A stretch of 45,221 nucleotides of DNA from Streptomyces nanshensis (GTDB lineage: Bacteria > Actinomycetota > Actinomycetes > Streptomycetales > Streptomycetaceae), in the NCBI RefSeq assembly GCF_001751255.1, contig NZ_LJGW01000387.1, positions 18,248 through 63,468 on the forward strand, in the 5' to 3' direction. A program made the position numbers and the translations under genes. The notes beneath the pieces are model-generated. The model was given only the letters and a program-made list of their open reading frames with translations. It was not told the origin of the DNA and did no database searches. Shown here in pieces: positions 11,076 to 18,964 of this stretch; the stretch's first letter is position 1, and each line of letters begins with the position of its first letter.

Positions 11076-12116
11076 TCAGTCGTCGCCGCCCTCCCCGTCG
11101 TCCCCGTCCCCGTCCTCGTCCTCGAAGGCGTCGCCGATCTCGTCCACGACCTCGGCGGCGACCAGCCCGCCGGCCACCCCCACGGCGACTCCCGCCGCGC
11201 CCGCGGCGATCGCGGTCCCCATGCCCGGCCCGGAGGAGCCGTGATGACCACCGTGCCCACCGTGCCCGTGGCCGTCGTGTCCGTGCCCGTCGTACCCGTG
11301 ACCGCCGTGGTACGGGTCCGCGTACGCCGGGGCGCCATGGGCCCCGTGGCGCTCCACGAGCTGCCGCACCCAGCCGTCGACCGTGCCGTTCCAGTCGGCA
11401 CCCGCGATGTCCGAGTCGTTCACGAAGTGCCGCTCGACGACGTCGTGTCCGCCGGAGAAGAGCCCGCCGCGCTTGTCGCCCTCCAGGACGACCTCCACCC
11501 CCGACGGCGAGGCGAGGAAGGTCAGTTCGACCTCGTTGAGGGCATGGGCGTACTGCGCGGGCGGGGTGAGTTCGATCTCCTGGTAGAAGGGCAACTCCTG
11601 TCCCGTCCCCCGGATCTGCCCGAGTTCCAGGTCCGCGGAGCGGAATCCGTAGCCGAGCTGCCCGAGCGCCTCCAGCACGGCTTCCTGTACGGGCAGCGGG
11701 CACACCCGGAGCGGATCGAGGTCGCCCTTGTCGCGGGCGCCGGCGATGCGCAGTTCGGTCCGTACGCCCAGCACGATCCCCAGCGGCTGGCCGTGCAGTT
11801 CGGTGACGGGCGTCTCCCACGGCAGTACGAGGGAGAAGGGCACGCTCCTCGACTCCCCCTCGGAGAGCCGGAAGCCGCCGCCCACCGTCGTCCGCTCGAA
11901 GACCACGGTCCCCTCGCGCTCCTCGTCGTGGCCCTCCGCCTCGACCCGGGCGACGAGTTCGAGGACGATCTGCTCGATCTCCGCGTCCGACGAGCCGCCT
12001 TCGATCCGTACCTCGCCGGTGACGGCGCCGCCGGGCGGCACGGGCCCGTCGGCCAGGACCGTGTCCACCGAGGGGCCGCCGGCCCCGAACGCCCCGAGCA
12101 GCTTCCTGAACACCAT
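11076..12116 (-). CDS. Spo0M-like sporulation-control protein
   Basis: A 346-residue protein from ATG 12116, with AAGGAG upstream. The N-terminal two thirds are the arrestin-like beta-sandwich of Spo0M: MVFRKLLGAFG, VDTVLADGPVPPGG, VPFSLVLPWETPVTEL, VRTELRIAGARDKGDLDPL and a C-terminal SGGHDVVERHF motif. In Bacillus, Spo0M affects the sporulation phosphorelay; actinomycete members are cytosolic and poorly characterised. Around residues 258-295 is a striking His/Gly-rich tract (HGGHG, HGHDGHGH, GGHH) that could bind metal, then a hydrophobic Ala/Gly/Val segment and an acidic tail. A CTACA-N4-TGTAG palindrome sits about 170 bp upstream of the start, like the one before the TerB-like gene, suggesting common control. 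Confidence 0.88.
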   Translation of the reverse strand: MVFRKLLGAFGAGGPSVDTVLADGPVPPGGAVTGEVRIEGGSSDAEIEQIVLELVARVEAEGHDEEREGTVVFERTTVGGGFRLSEGESRSVPFSLVLPWETPVTELHGQPLGIVLGVRTELRIAGARDKGDLDPLRVCPLPVQEAVLEALGQLGYGFRSADLELGQIRGTGQELPFYQEIELTPPAQYAHALNEVELTFLASPSGVEVVLEGDKRGGLFSGGHDVVERHFVNDSDIAGADWNGTVDGWVRQLVERHGAHGAPAYADPYHGGHGYDGHGHDGHGHGGHGGHHGSSGPGMGTAIAAGAAGVAVGVAGGLVAAEVVDEIGDAFEDEDGDGDDGEGGDD

Positions 12117-12288
12117 CGTGGTGTGCACTCCTTCGTTCCTCGGTGTGATCGCGGACCGCCTGCGGTGCCGGGACGCGGGCGGCGCCCCGCCGCGACGGGC
12201 GGTACGGGCGTGTGCCGCCAAGTGCGCGCACACGTCCGGGTGTCGGGGCCCGTCAGCGCAGGGACGACGCCGTGATCACCGGTTGTTT

Positions 12289-12302
12289 CTACAGCGGTGT
12301 AG
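12289..12302. promoter_or_regulatory. Operator-like palindrome CTACA-N4-TGTAG upstream of spo0M-like gene
   Basis: CTACA at 12289-12293 and TGTAG at 12298-12302 around the spacer GCGG. It has the same arms and spacer length as the site before the TerB-like gene, and lies 173 bp upstream of the Spo0M-like start. Confidence 0.65.
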
Positions 12303-12497
12303 GTTTCGGCACTATCATGCACCGTGCCCCACGGGAGGAAACGCCGGCGGGCGCCGGCACCCGCCGGACGACGGTCACGGCGCAGGGAAGCGGCGGCGCC
12401 CGCGCAGGCGCGGAACGCGGACGGCGAGGCAGGCGGGGACGCAGGCGGGGCGCGCCGGGTGCGAGCCGGGACACCGCGCGACACCTCCGGACGTTCT

Positions 12498-12511
12498 CTA
12501 CAGTGCTGTAG
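12498..12511. promoter_or_regulatory. Third CTACA-N4-TGTAG palindrome, upstream of methyltransferase gene
   Basis: CTACA at 12498-12502 and TGTAG at 12507-12511 around GTGC; the symmetry extends one base on each side (TCTACA/TGTAGA). It lies about 195 bp before the methyltransferase start. Confidence 0.65.
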
Positions 12512-12704
12512 AAATTCATGCCGCGCCCGGCTACCCTCGCTCAGCGAGGTCCTCGGCCCGCCGGTCTCGGGACGGCTACCCACTGGGCCGGTATCGGCGA
12601 TCCGGATGCGGATGGCCGCCGCGGCCTCCGCCCCCGGTGCTGACGGCACCGGGGGTTTCGTATCGCCGTGGCAACGCACGCCGCCCGCGCCGTAGTTTCC
12701 TGAC

Positions 12705-13484
12705 GTGAGCGAACAGCAGAGCACAGACGGCAGCGCCGGCGACGCGGACTACGGCGCCATCGGTACCGGCTACAGCACCTACCGCCGCCCGGACCCCCGA
12801 ATCGCACAGGCCCTCCACCGCGCGCTCGGAGACGCCCGGACCGTGGTCAACGTCGGGGCGGGCGCGGGCTCGTACGAGTCCACCGCGTTCGAGACGACCG
12901 CCGTGGAGCCCTCACGGTCCATGCGGGAGCAGCGACCGGCCGCACTGCCCCCGGCGATCGACGCCGCCGCGGAGCAACTCCCCTTCGGCGACGGCGCGTT
13001 CGACGCCGCGATGAGCACCTTCAGCGTGCACCAGTGGAGCGACCTCGAAGCGGGGCTGACCGAGATGCGGCGCGTGACCCGCGGGCCGGTGGTCCTGCTC
13101 ACCTGCGACCCCGCGCGCGTACGCGACTTCTGGCTGTACGAGTACGCCCCGCTCGTCCTGGACACCGAGGCACGGCGCTACCCCTCGATCGACCGGATCA
13201 CCGGAATCCTCGGAGGCCACGCCACGGTGGAGTCCGTGCCCGTACCGGCCGACTGCACCGACGGCTTCAACGAGGCGTACTACGCGCGCCCCGAGCGCCT
13301 CCTCGACCCCGCGGCCCGTCAGGCGTGCTCGGCGTGGAGCTTCGTCGAGCCGTCCGTACGGGAGCAGTACACCGACCGGCTGCGCCACGCGCTCGACAGC
13401 GGGCTCTGGGACGAACGCCACGGCCGCCTCCGACGGCAGTCCGCCTTCGACGGGTCGCTCGTGCTCGTCCGCGCAACTCCCTGA
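12705..13484 (+). CDS. Class I SAM-dependent methyltransferase
   Basis: A 259-residue protein from GTG 12705. Motif I is TVVNVGAGAGSYE (about residue 46), followed by the acidic motif II AVEPSRSM, a motif III-like LPFGDGAFDAAMSTFSVHQW and post-III EMRRVTRGPVVLLT. This is a type-11 methyltransferase using S-adenosylmethionine. The acceptor substrate cannot be told. It is monocistronic and convergent with the ABC ATPase gene. One of the three related palindromes lies upstream. Confidence 0.85.
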   Translation: MSEQQSTDGSAGDADYGAIGTGYSTYRRPDPRIAQALHRALGDARTVVNVGAGAGSYESTAFETTAVEPSRSMREQRPAALPPAIDAAAEQLPFGDGAFDAAMSTFSVHQWSDLEAGLTEMRRVTRGPVVLLTCDPARVRDFWLYEYAPLVLDTEARRYPSIDRITGILGGHATVESVPVPADCTDGFNEAYYARPERLLDPAARQACSAWSFVEPSVREQYTDRLRHALDSGLWDERHGRLRRQSAFDGSLVLVRATP

Positions 13485-13490
13485 ACGTGT

Positions 13491-13524
13491 ACGGGTGTTG
13501 AGCGCGTACGGGCGTTGAGCGCGC
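13491..13524. repeat. 17-bp tandem repeat between convergent genes
   Basis: Two 17-bp units, ACGGGTGTTGAGCGCGT (13491-13507) and ACGGGCGTTGAGCGCGC (13508-13524), with a degenerate third starting at 13525, lie between the methyltransferase stop and the convergent ABC gene. Confidence 0.75.
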
Positions 13525-13574
13525 ACGGCTTCATTGAGCGTCGGTGTCCGGCGGTTCGGTCCGTTCGCCCGGCC

Positions 13575-14399
13575 TCAGAGCTGTGCCGAGCGCGCCGCCC
13601 AGCGGCCGTCCTGCCGCGTCACCGCGACGGGACGCCCGAAGCAGGACGTCATCAGGGCGCTGGTGAGCGTCTCGTCGGCCGTACCCCGTGCGTGCACACG
13701 CCCTTCGCGCAGCAGCAGCGCATGCGTCGTCGTGGGCGGCAGCTCCTCCAGATGGTGGGTGACGGTGATCGTCGTCAGCCCGGGGCGGCCGGCGGCCAGC
13801 CGCCGCAGCGCGTCGATCAGATCCTCGCGGGAGGGGAGGTCGAGCGCGTTGAAGGGCTCGTCGAGCAGCAACAGGGACGGCTCGGGCATCAGCGCCCGCG
13901 CGATCAGGATCCGGGCCCGCTGACCTCCCGAACACACCCGCCACGGGCGGTCGGCCAGCTCCTTGCAGCCCAACTCGGCCAGCAGCGCGTGTGCTTGCTC
14001 GCGGGCCGCCCGGTCGTACTTGCGCCACAGCGGCTGGACCGTGCCGGTGGCCCCGGTGAGCACGACGGTGTGCGCGGGCAGGTCCTCCGGTACGCGCTGC
14101 GCCGTGGAGACGTGCCCGATGTGCGCGCGCAACTCCCGTACGTCGACGCGGCCCAGGCGATGGCCGAGCACGGCGACGGTGCCGCTCGTGGGGTGCATCA
14201 TCGCGCCGAGGAGGCGCAGCAGCGTCGTCTTGCCCGCGCCGTTCGGCCCCAGCAGCGCCCAGTGCTCGCCGGAGCCGACCGTCCATTCGATGCCGTCGAG
14301 GATGACCTGACCGGTGGTGAAGCGGCGGACGCCGACGTCCTCCAGCACGACCACCCCGCGGTCCGGCTGCCGCTCCGCAGCCGACGTGGACGTCTCCAC
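13575..14399 (-). CDS. ABC transporter ATP-binding protein
   Basis: A 274-residue ATPase; GTG 14399 is chosen because GGGAG lies five to six bases upstream, while GTG 14405 would overlap it. It has Walker A GPNGAGKTT, the Q-loop region at IGHVSTAQRVPEDLP, the signature in degenerate form CSGGQRARILIARAL, Walker B LLLLDEPFNALD and the H-loop TVTHHLEEL. The signature begins CSGGQ rather than LSGGQ. The sequence resembles ModF/YlmA-type cytosolic ABC proteins and importer ATPases. No permease or binding protein is adjacent, so the substrate and even a transport role are uncertain. Confidence 0.88.
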   Translation of the reverse strand: METSTSAAERQPDRGVVVLEDVGVRRFTTGQVILDGIEWTVGSGEHWALLGPNGAGKTTLLRLLGAMMHPTSGTVAVLGHRLGRVDVRELRAHIGHVSTAQRVPEDLPAHTVVLTGATGTVQPLWRKYDRAAREQAHALLAELGCKELADRPWRVCSGGQRARILIARALMPEPSLLLLDEPFNALDLPSREDLIDALRRLAAGRPGLTTITVTHHLEELPPTTTHALLLREGRVHARGTADETLTSALMTSCFGRPVAVTRQDGRWAARSAQL

Positions 14400-14661
14400 A
14401 CGCACTCCCGACGATCTCGTTCCCGCTGTCCGGACGCGCCGCTCCGGACGTCCGTACCGCTTCGTACCGCTCGGGCGCACGGCGGCGCAAACGCCGTTCA
14501 GCACCCGGACACCCGGCGCCGCACCGTCCCGGGCCGCCCGTCGTCCCATGGGCCGCAGACCGGACGTACCGACTGCGCATGCGGTAAGGCGACCTCGTAT
14601 CACCTCGCAGATACCAGCGTTCGCCGTAATCTGGCAGGCATCTGCGGACGGGAGTGAAGCT

Positions 14662-15942
14662 GTGGGTGTACTGGTCGTGCAGCACGCGCGGGACGAAGGT
14701 CCGTACGTGCTCGGAGAGGCGCTGGCGGCCGCCGGGCTGCGGATGCGGCTGTGCCGGGTGTGGGCCGGGGACCCGGTGCCGGAGAGCCTGTCCGGCACCG
14801 AGGCGCTGGTGGTGATGGGCGGGCCGCAGTCGGCGCACAGCGACGCCGGCTTCCCCTCCCGCCGCGCCGAACTGGCCCTGCTCCGCCGGGCGTTGGAGGC
14901 CGAGGTACCGGTGCTCGGCGTCTGCCTCGGTGCGCAGCTCCTCGCCGTGGCGGCGGGCGGCGCGGCCCGCCCCGGTACGGGACTCCAAGTCGGCTGGGGC
15001 GAGGTGCGGTTGAGCCCCGAGGCCGCCCGTGACCCGCTGTTCGCGGGTACGCGGGAACGGCTGCGGGTGCTGCACTGGCACGGCGACGCCATGGACATAC
15101 CCGACGGTGCGGTGCCGCTGGCCTCGTGCGAGCGGTATCCGGTGCAGGCGTTCCGAACGGGCGGCGCCGCGTGGGGACTTCAGTTCCATCTGGAGGTCGA
15201 CGAGACCGCCGTGGACGCGTTCGCGACGGCGTTCCCGCACGAGGCCGCCGCCGCGCCCGGACTGCGGCGGGCCGCGCCCGAGGAACTGGCCGCGCTCGCA
15301 CCGCACCGGGACCGGGTGCTGGCGCGGTTCGCGGCGCTGGTCGCCGAACGGTCCGAACGCACCGCCGCCCGCGCCTTCTTCACCCCCAGGGCCGACGCCT
15401 GGGAAGCACGGTTCGCCGCCGACGGCCCGCGGTACGCGGAGGCCGTCGCACGCATGGATCTGCGCCGCGGACAGACCGTCCTGGACCTGGGCTGCGGCTC
15501 CGGGCGCGCGCTGCCCGCGCTGCGCGCCCAGGTCGGGGACGACGGGACCGTCCTGGGCATGGACGTCACCACGGCCATGCTGAAGGCGGCCGTCCGCGAG
15601 GGCCGCGAGCGCCAGGCCGGGCTGCTGGTCGCCGACTGCTCACAACTGCCGCTCCCGGAAGGCGCCGTGGACGGGATCTTCAGCGCCGGGCTGCTCGACC
15701 ATCTGCCCGACCCGGCCGCCGCCGTACGCGAATGGGCGCGGGTCACCGGGCCGGGCGGCATCCTGCTCCTCTTCCACCCCTCCGGCCGCGCCGAACGCGC
15801 CGCACGCCACGGCCGTCCGCTGAGCCCGGACGACCCGCTGGGCGAACCGAATCTGTGGCCCGTGCTGGAGGCCGGCGGCTGGCGGCTGGACTGCTACGAG
15901 GACGCGGACGAGCACTTCCTCGCCCGCGCCGTACGCATCTGA
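14662..15942 (+). CDS. Class I glutamine amidotransferase fused to a SAM-dependent methyltransferase
   Basis: A 426-residue protein from GTG 14662, with GGGAG seven bases upstream. Residues 1-235 form a class I glutamine amidotransferase: nucleophile elbow GVCLGAQ with C88, and QFHLEVD with H176 and E178 completing the triad; GGPQSAHSD is the oxyanion-side loop. Residues 240-426 form a class I methyltransferase with motif I VLDLGCGSGRAL (about 272-283), MDVTTAML, VDGIFSAGLLDHLPD and FHPSGRAERAARHG. The frame is uninterrupted across the join, so this is a real fusion rather than two overlapping genes. A free-standing GATase of this type normally ends near residue 240. The coupled reaction is unknown; ammonia release feeding an amidation, with methylation of the same product, is conceivable. 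It is divergent from the ABC ATPase. Confidence 0.88.
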   Translation: MGVLVVQHARDEGPYVLGEALAAAGLRMRLCRVWAGDPVPESLSGTEALVVMGGPQSAHSDAGFPSRRAELALLRRALEAEVPVLGVCLGAQLLAVAAGGAARPGTGLQVGWGEVRLSPEAARDPLFAGTRERLRVLHWHGDAMDIPDGAVPLASCERYPVQAFRTGGAAWGLQFHLEVDETAVDAFATAFPHEAAAAPGLRRAAPEELAALAPHRDRVLARFAALVAERSERTAARAFFTPRADAWEARFAADGPRYAEAVARMDLRRGQTVLDLGCGSGRALPALRAQVGDDGTVLGMDVTTAMLKAAVREGRERQAGLLVADCSQLPLPEGAVDGIFSAGLLDHLPDPAAAVREWARVTGPGGILLLFHPSGRAERAARHGRPLSPDDPLGEPNLWPVLEAGGWRLDCYEDADEHFLARAVRI

Positions 15943-15959
15943 GGCCGTACACGCCGAGA

Positions 15960-15989
15960 ACGTACGCGTCCGAGCACGTACGCGTCCGA
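15960..15989. repeat. Direct repeat ACGTACGCGTCCGA
   Basis: Two 14-bp copies at 15960-15973 and 15976-15989 just after the fusion gene, in the same GTACG-rich style seen in other intergenic gaps of the window. A short inverted repeat GGCCGC/GCGGCC (16019-16035) follows and may act as a weak terminator. Confidence 0.7.
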
Positions 15990-16050
15990 TGCGCCGTACG
16001 TGCCCGGGAAGGCGAACCGGCCGCGGGCGGCGGCCTGTCGGGACCGGACG

Positions 16051-16662
16051 TCAGTCACGGGCGGAGGCGCCGCGGGCGTTGTAGACGACGGCGTCGTCCC
16101 GCGCCCCGTACTCCCTGAACACCTCGACCGCCTCCTCGCGGAGGACGTCGCGGACCACCTCGATGCCGCGGTCGGCGAACTGCTCGACCCAGTCCTCGCG
16201 CATCGGCCCCTCGTCGAACCCGGCGAGGTCCTCGACCTCGGGCCCGTCCCCGGCGATGAGCAGCCGCCGTACTCCGGACCACATCGCCGCGCCGTAACAC
16301 ATCACGCAGGGACGCCAGTTGACGACCAGTTCGAGGTCCGGTCCGTCCGGTGCGCCGAGGTCCCACGCGTTCAGACGGGTCTGGGCGAGCGAGAGCGCGA
16401 CGACCTCGGCGTGCGTCGAGGACAGCCCGGAGGACAGGACGAGGTTCACCCCGGCGGAGACGACGGCACCGGTCTTGCTCTCGACGACGAGCGCGGCGAA
16501 CGGACCGCCGGTGTCCTCGCGGTGGTTGCGCCGGGCGAGCCGGTTGGCAAGCCGTGCCCGGTCCTCGTCGGTGGCCAACGTGCCGGGCACGTCGGCGAGT
16601 TCGTCCGCCACCCAGTCGGGCAGCCGGGCGCCGAAGGAGGTCGCGAGAGAGGAGGTGTCCAT
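16051..16662 (-). CDS. Nucleoside deaminase (CMP/dCMP deaminase-fold zinc enzyme)
   Basis: A 203-residue protein from ATG 16662, with GGAGA nine bases upstream. The zinc site is complete: THAEVVAL gives the His and catalytic Glu, and WRPCVMCYGAAMWSG gives the PCxxC pair. GPFAALVVES and the C-terminal ARDDAVVYNARG fit guanine deaminase/nucleoside deaminase-like proteins rather than tRNA adenosine deaminase, and the family often acts on free bases or nucleosides. It is divergent from the PNPOx-type gene. Exact substrate is uncertain. Confidence 0.87.
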   Translation of the reverse strand: MDTSSLATSFGARLPDWVADELADVPGTLATDEDRARLANRLARRNHREDTGGPFAALVVESKTGAVVSAGVNLVLSSGLSSTHAEVVALSLAQTRLNAWDLGAPDGPDLELVVNWRPCVMCYGAAMWSGVRRLLIAGDGPEVEDLAGFDEGPMREDWVEQFADRGIEVVRDVLREEAVEVFREYGARDDAVVYNARGASARD

Positions 16663-16878
16663 GGGGGGTGTCTCCGGTCAAGTCGGTGAATCGGGCGAAC
16701 GGTTACGGACGTGGCCCGTGGCCGGCGCGGCACCGCGAAGACACGTCACGACGTGGCCACCGGACAGCAGACGGTAACCCGCGAGCGGAGCGGCCGAGGC
16801 GCTCGGGGTGCGCGGCGGGGCGTACGGTCGACCCGTAGGGATCCGGTGACCGAGGCGGCCGAGGCGGACGGAGAACGG

Positions 16879-17520
16879 ATGACGGTGCAGGGGCCCGAGA
16901 CGCTGAGCGGCGACGCCTCGCTGGTGCTGCCCGAGTTCGATGCTCCCCCGGCCGACCCCCTGGCCCTGCTCGGGGAGTGGCTGGACGGCGCGGCCCGGCG
17001 CGGCGTCCGTGAGCCGTACGCCGCGGTCCTGGCCACCGCCGACGCCGACGGGCGTCCCTCGACCCGGGTGCTGCTGGTCAAGGAGTTCGACGGGCGCGGC
17101 CTGGTCTTCGCCGGCTCCCGCAGCAGCCGCAAGGGCGCCGAACTGGCCGCCCGCGCCTGGGCGTCGATGACGTTCTACTGGCGGGAGACGCTGCAGCAGC
17201 TCACCGTCGCCGGCCCCGCCGAGCCCCTCGCCCCGGAGGACTCGGACCGCCTCTTCGCCGCGCGTCCACCCGCGGCCCGTGCCGCCTCCGCCGCCTCCCG
17301 GCAGGGCCGGCCCCTGCGGGACGAGGCCGCGCTGCGGGAAGCGGCGGGCACCCTGCGGGAGCACCCGGACGGCATCCCGCGCCCCGAGGACTGGACGGGC
17401 TACCGACTGCTGCCGGAGAGCGTGGAGTTCTGGCACGGCAGCCCGGACCGTCTGCACCGGCGCCTGCGTTACGACCGTACGGACGCCGCCGGCTGGACCG
17501 CTCGGCGTCTCCAGCCATGA
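16879..17520 (+). CDS. Pyridoxamine 5'-phosphate oxidase-like flavoprotein (PdxH/PhzG type)
   Basis: A 213-residue protein from ATG 16879 with GGAG seven bases upstream; GTG 16846 would add 11 residues. It has the split-barrel FMN-binding pattern: PYAAVLATADADGRPSTRVLLVKEFD, FAGSRSSRKGAELAARAWASMTFYW, QLTVAGPAEPL, and the C-terminal VEFWHGSPDRLHRRLRYDR typical of PdxH. PdxH oxidises pyridoxamine/pyridoxine phosphate to pyridoxal phosphate; PhzG relatives oxidise phenazine precursors. No phenazine genes are visible, so a B6 salvage role is more likely. It is the divergent partner of the deaminase. Confidence 0.85.
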   Translation: MTVQGPETLSGDASLVLPEFDAPPADPLALLGEWLDGAARRGVREPYAAVLATADADGRPSTRVLLVKEFDGRGLVFAGSRSSRKGAELAARAWASMTFYWRETLQQLTVAGPAEPLAPEDSDRLFAARPPAARAASAASRQGRPLRDEAALREAAGTLREHPDGIPRPEDWTGYRLLPESVEFWHGSPDRLHRRLRYDRTDAAGWTARRLQP

Positions 17521-17638
17521 GCGCCTGCACGGCGCGTACGGCGCATACGGGGCCGACGACGCCGCGTACCCAACACCCGCCGCACACATGGGCCGTTGAC
17601 ACCGCCGAAGCCGCCGGGCAGGTCCGGGGGCGGGTGCC

Positions 17639-18244
17639 GTGATCGTCTGGCTCAACGGCACCCACGGCGCGGGCAAGACGACGACCGGCGCCCTCGTGCA
17701 GCAACTGCTCCCGGATTCACGGGTGTTCGACGCCGAGAAGGTCGGCGAAACGCTCATGGACATCACACCGGGGCTGCCCGGGACGGACAACTTCCAGCAC
17801 TGGCCGCCGTGGCGGCCCCTCGTCGTCGAGACGGCCCGCCGCGTACTCGACTACACCGGCGGCACCCTGGTGATGCCCATGACCGTCCTGGTCGAGCGGT
17901 ACTGGCGGGAGATCAGCACGGGCCTGGCCCGACACGGCGTCCCCGTACGGCACTTCGTCCTCCACGCCGACCAGCACACCCTCCGCGCACGCATCGCGGG
18001 CGACACCGTCACCGGCCCGGACTCCCCGTTCCGCCTGAAGTACCTCGAGCCTTACGCGGAAGCGGCCCGCACCTGGCTGCACGCCGAGGCCGAGGTCGTC
18101 GACACCACGCACCTCACACCCGCCCAGGCCGCCCGCCAGATCGCGGACGCCGTCGCGACCCGAACCCCGCCCGCCCGACCGGCGCCCCCGAACGTCAGCA
18201 GGGCAAGGCCGACGACTCCGCCAAGCGGCAGCTCCCCAAGGTGA
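17639..18244 (+). CDS. TmrB-like P-loop ATP-binding protein
   Basis: A 201-residue protein from GTG 17639. It starts directly with the P-loop strand VIVWLNGTHGAGKTTTG, then DAEKVGETLMD, WRPLVVETARRVLDYTGGTLVMPMTVL, and HFVLHADQHTLRARI with a later D-T-T-H motif. This pattern matches TmrB, an ATP-binding protein giving tunicamycin resistance in Bacillus, and related chloramphenicol-phosphotransferase-like kinases. The last 25 residues are Pro/Arg/Ser-rich and unlike the family, possibly because the downstream island insertion altered the 3' end. Role in resistance is inferred from family only. Confidence 0.8.
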   Translation: MIVWLNGTHGAGKTTTGALVQQLLPDSRVFDAEKVGETLMDITPGLPGTDNFQHWPPWRPLVVETARRVLDYTGGTLVMPMTVLVERYWREISTGLARHGVPVRHFVLHADQHTLRARIAGDTVTGPDSPFRLKYLEPYAEAARTWLHAEAEVVDTTHLTPAQAARQIADAVATRTPPARPAPPNVSRARPTTPPSGSSPR

Positions 18245-18435
18245 GCCTCATCCGCAGCGGCGTCTTCAAGAACCACCCCACGAACTGCGGACCCCCGGCA
18301 GCGTCCCCCATTGCAACGCGGTCGGCTCCGCCCCCGCGAAACCGTCGAAACCGGGCAGGAACTGAGCAGTTGACGAGCTGATGCGGTACGAGCGCCGGCC
18401 CGGGCCACCCCTCCTTCTCTCCAGGACGGGCCGCC

Positions 18436-18504
18436 GTCAACGACGACTGCAGGTGGCCCGGGCCAGCGCCGGAGGCGGTTGAGGGGCCGTTCGCAGAGGT
18501 TCCG
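18436..18504 (-). pseudogene. Possible relic of an IS5-type transposase C-terminus
   Basis: Read on the minus strand, this short stretch gives RNLCERPLNRLRRW, which resembles the RNxxERxxNRLKxWRG motif near the catalytic Glu of IS5-family transposases. No intact frame extends on either side and no terminal inverted repeats were found, so at best it is a decayed remnant. It sits at the edge of the AT-richer segment, where insertion sequences are expected. Confidence 0.35.
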
Positions 18505-18866
18505 GCAAGCCACAACTGCCGCCGGGCTACGTGACGAGGGATGCCAGTTGGCCATCCGGCGCTGATCGAGCTCGCAGCCGTGGATCTTCGGGCTCGCTTG
18601 TTTCATGCGCACGAACGGCTTCGCAGCCTCAGGTAGGGAGCGTACGCACATACCGCGCTTCCTTCTGCTACCGCCAGACGATTGCTGGCTGGCGGATGTA
18701 CGTCCAGTACCCGTCGAATCCCGAAAGGGACGCCAGGCGCAGGGCGACCGACGAAATGCGCTGACCACGCCCAACGAGACCTGCTCGAAGCTCGATTCCT
18801 GCGCTGTTGGAGATCATTTCCTGGCTGCGGCAGTGCCGGGATACCCGTTGAATCACGACGACAGTC

Positions 18867-18888
18867 GCCCTCCGCGACTACGGAGGGC
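18867..18888. terminator. Perfect 8-bp hairpin before the AIPR gene
   Basis: GCCCTCCG (18867-18874), a 6-nt loop and CGGAGGGC (18881-18888), followed on the plus strand by the pyrimidine-rich CTCTTCCC. It resembles an intrinsic terminator that would shield the AIPR gene from upstream transcription, or a leader structure. Confidence 0.6.
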
Positions 18889-18964
18889 CTCTTCCCTGTG
18901 ATCCTGTGTCATCGCTACGGTGACCCCCTGGGTCGTGAGTATGCCTACGGGCACTGGGGGCGGC

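Larger units (their letters stand above)
12117..12704. other. Intergenic region with two matching palindromes
   Basis: This 588-bp gap lies between the divergent Spo0M-like and methyltransferase genes. No open frame in it resembles a known protein; several arginine-rich frames look like GC-driven noise. It contains two CTACA-N4-TGTAG palindromes (12289-12302 and 12498-12511). An AT-rich TATCAT at 12313-12318 could be part of a promoter. Confidence 0.55.
18245..18964. other. Island flank without an intact gene
   Basis: This stretch of about 720 bp leads into the AIPR gene and becomes visibly AT-richer from about 18580. No intact gene is recognised. It contains a possible transposase relic on the minus strand (18436-18504), a perfect hairpin (18867-18888) and a TACGGT -10-like hexamer at 18916-18921 that could serve the AIPR gene. 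Confidence 0.55.

Noticed and set aside
10414..12116. A tellurite-resistance gene cluster
   Set aside because: Only a lone TerB-like gene is present; no terC, terD or terZ homologues are adjacent.
12324..12695. A 123-residue frame in the spo0M-methyltransferase gap
   Set aside because: Arg/Ala-rich without family likeness, and it spans an operator-like palindrome.
18531..18764. A 77-residue frame in the island flank
   Set aside because: No family resemblance, no ribosome binding site and a composition unlike a real gene.
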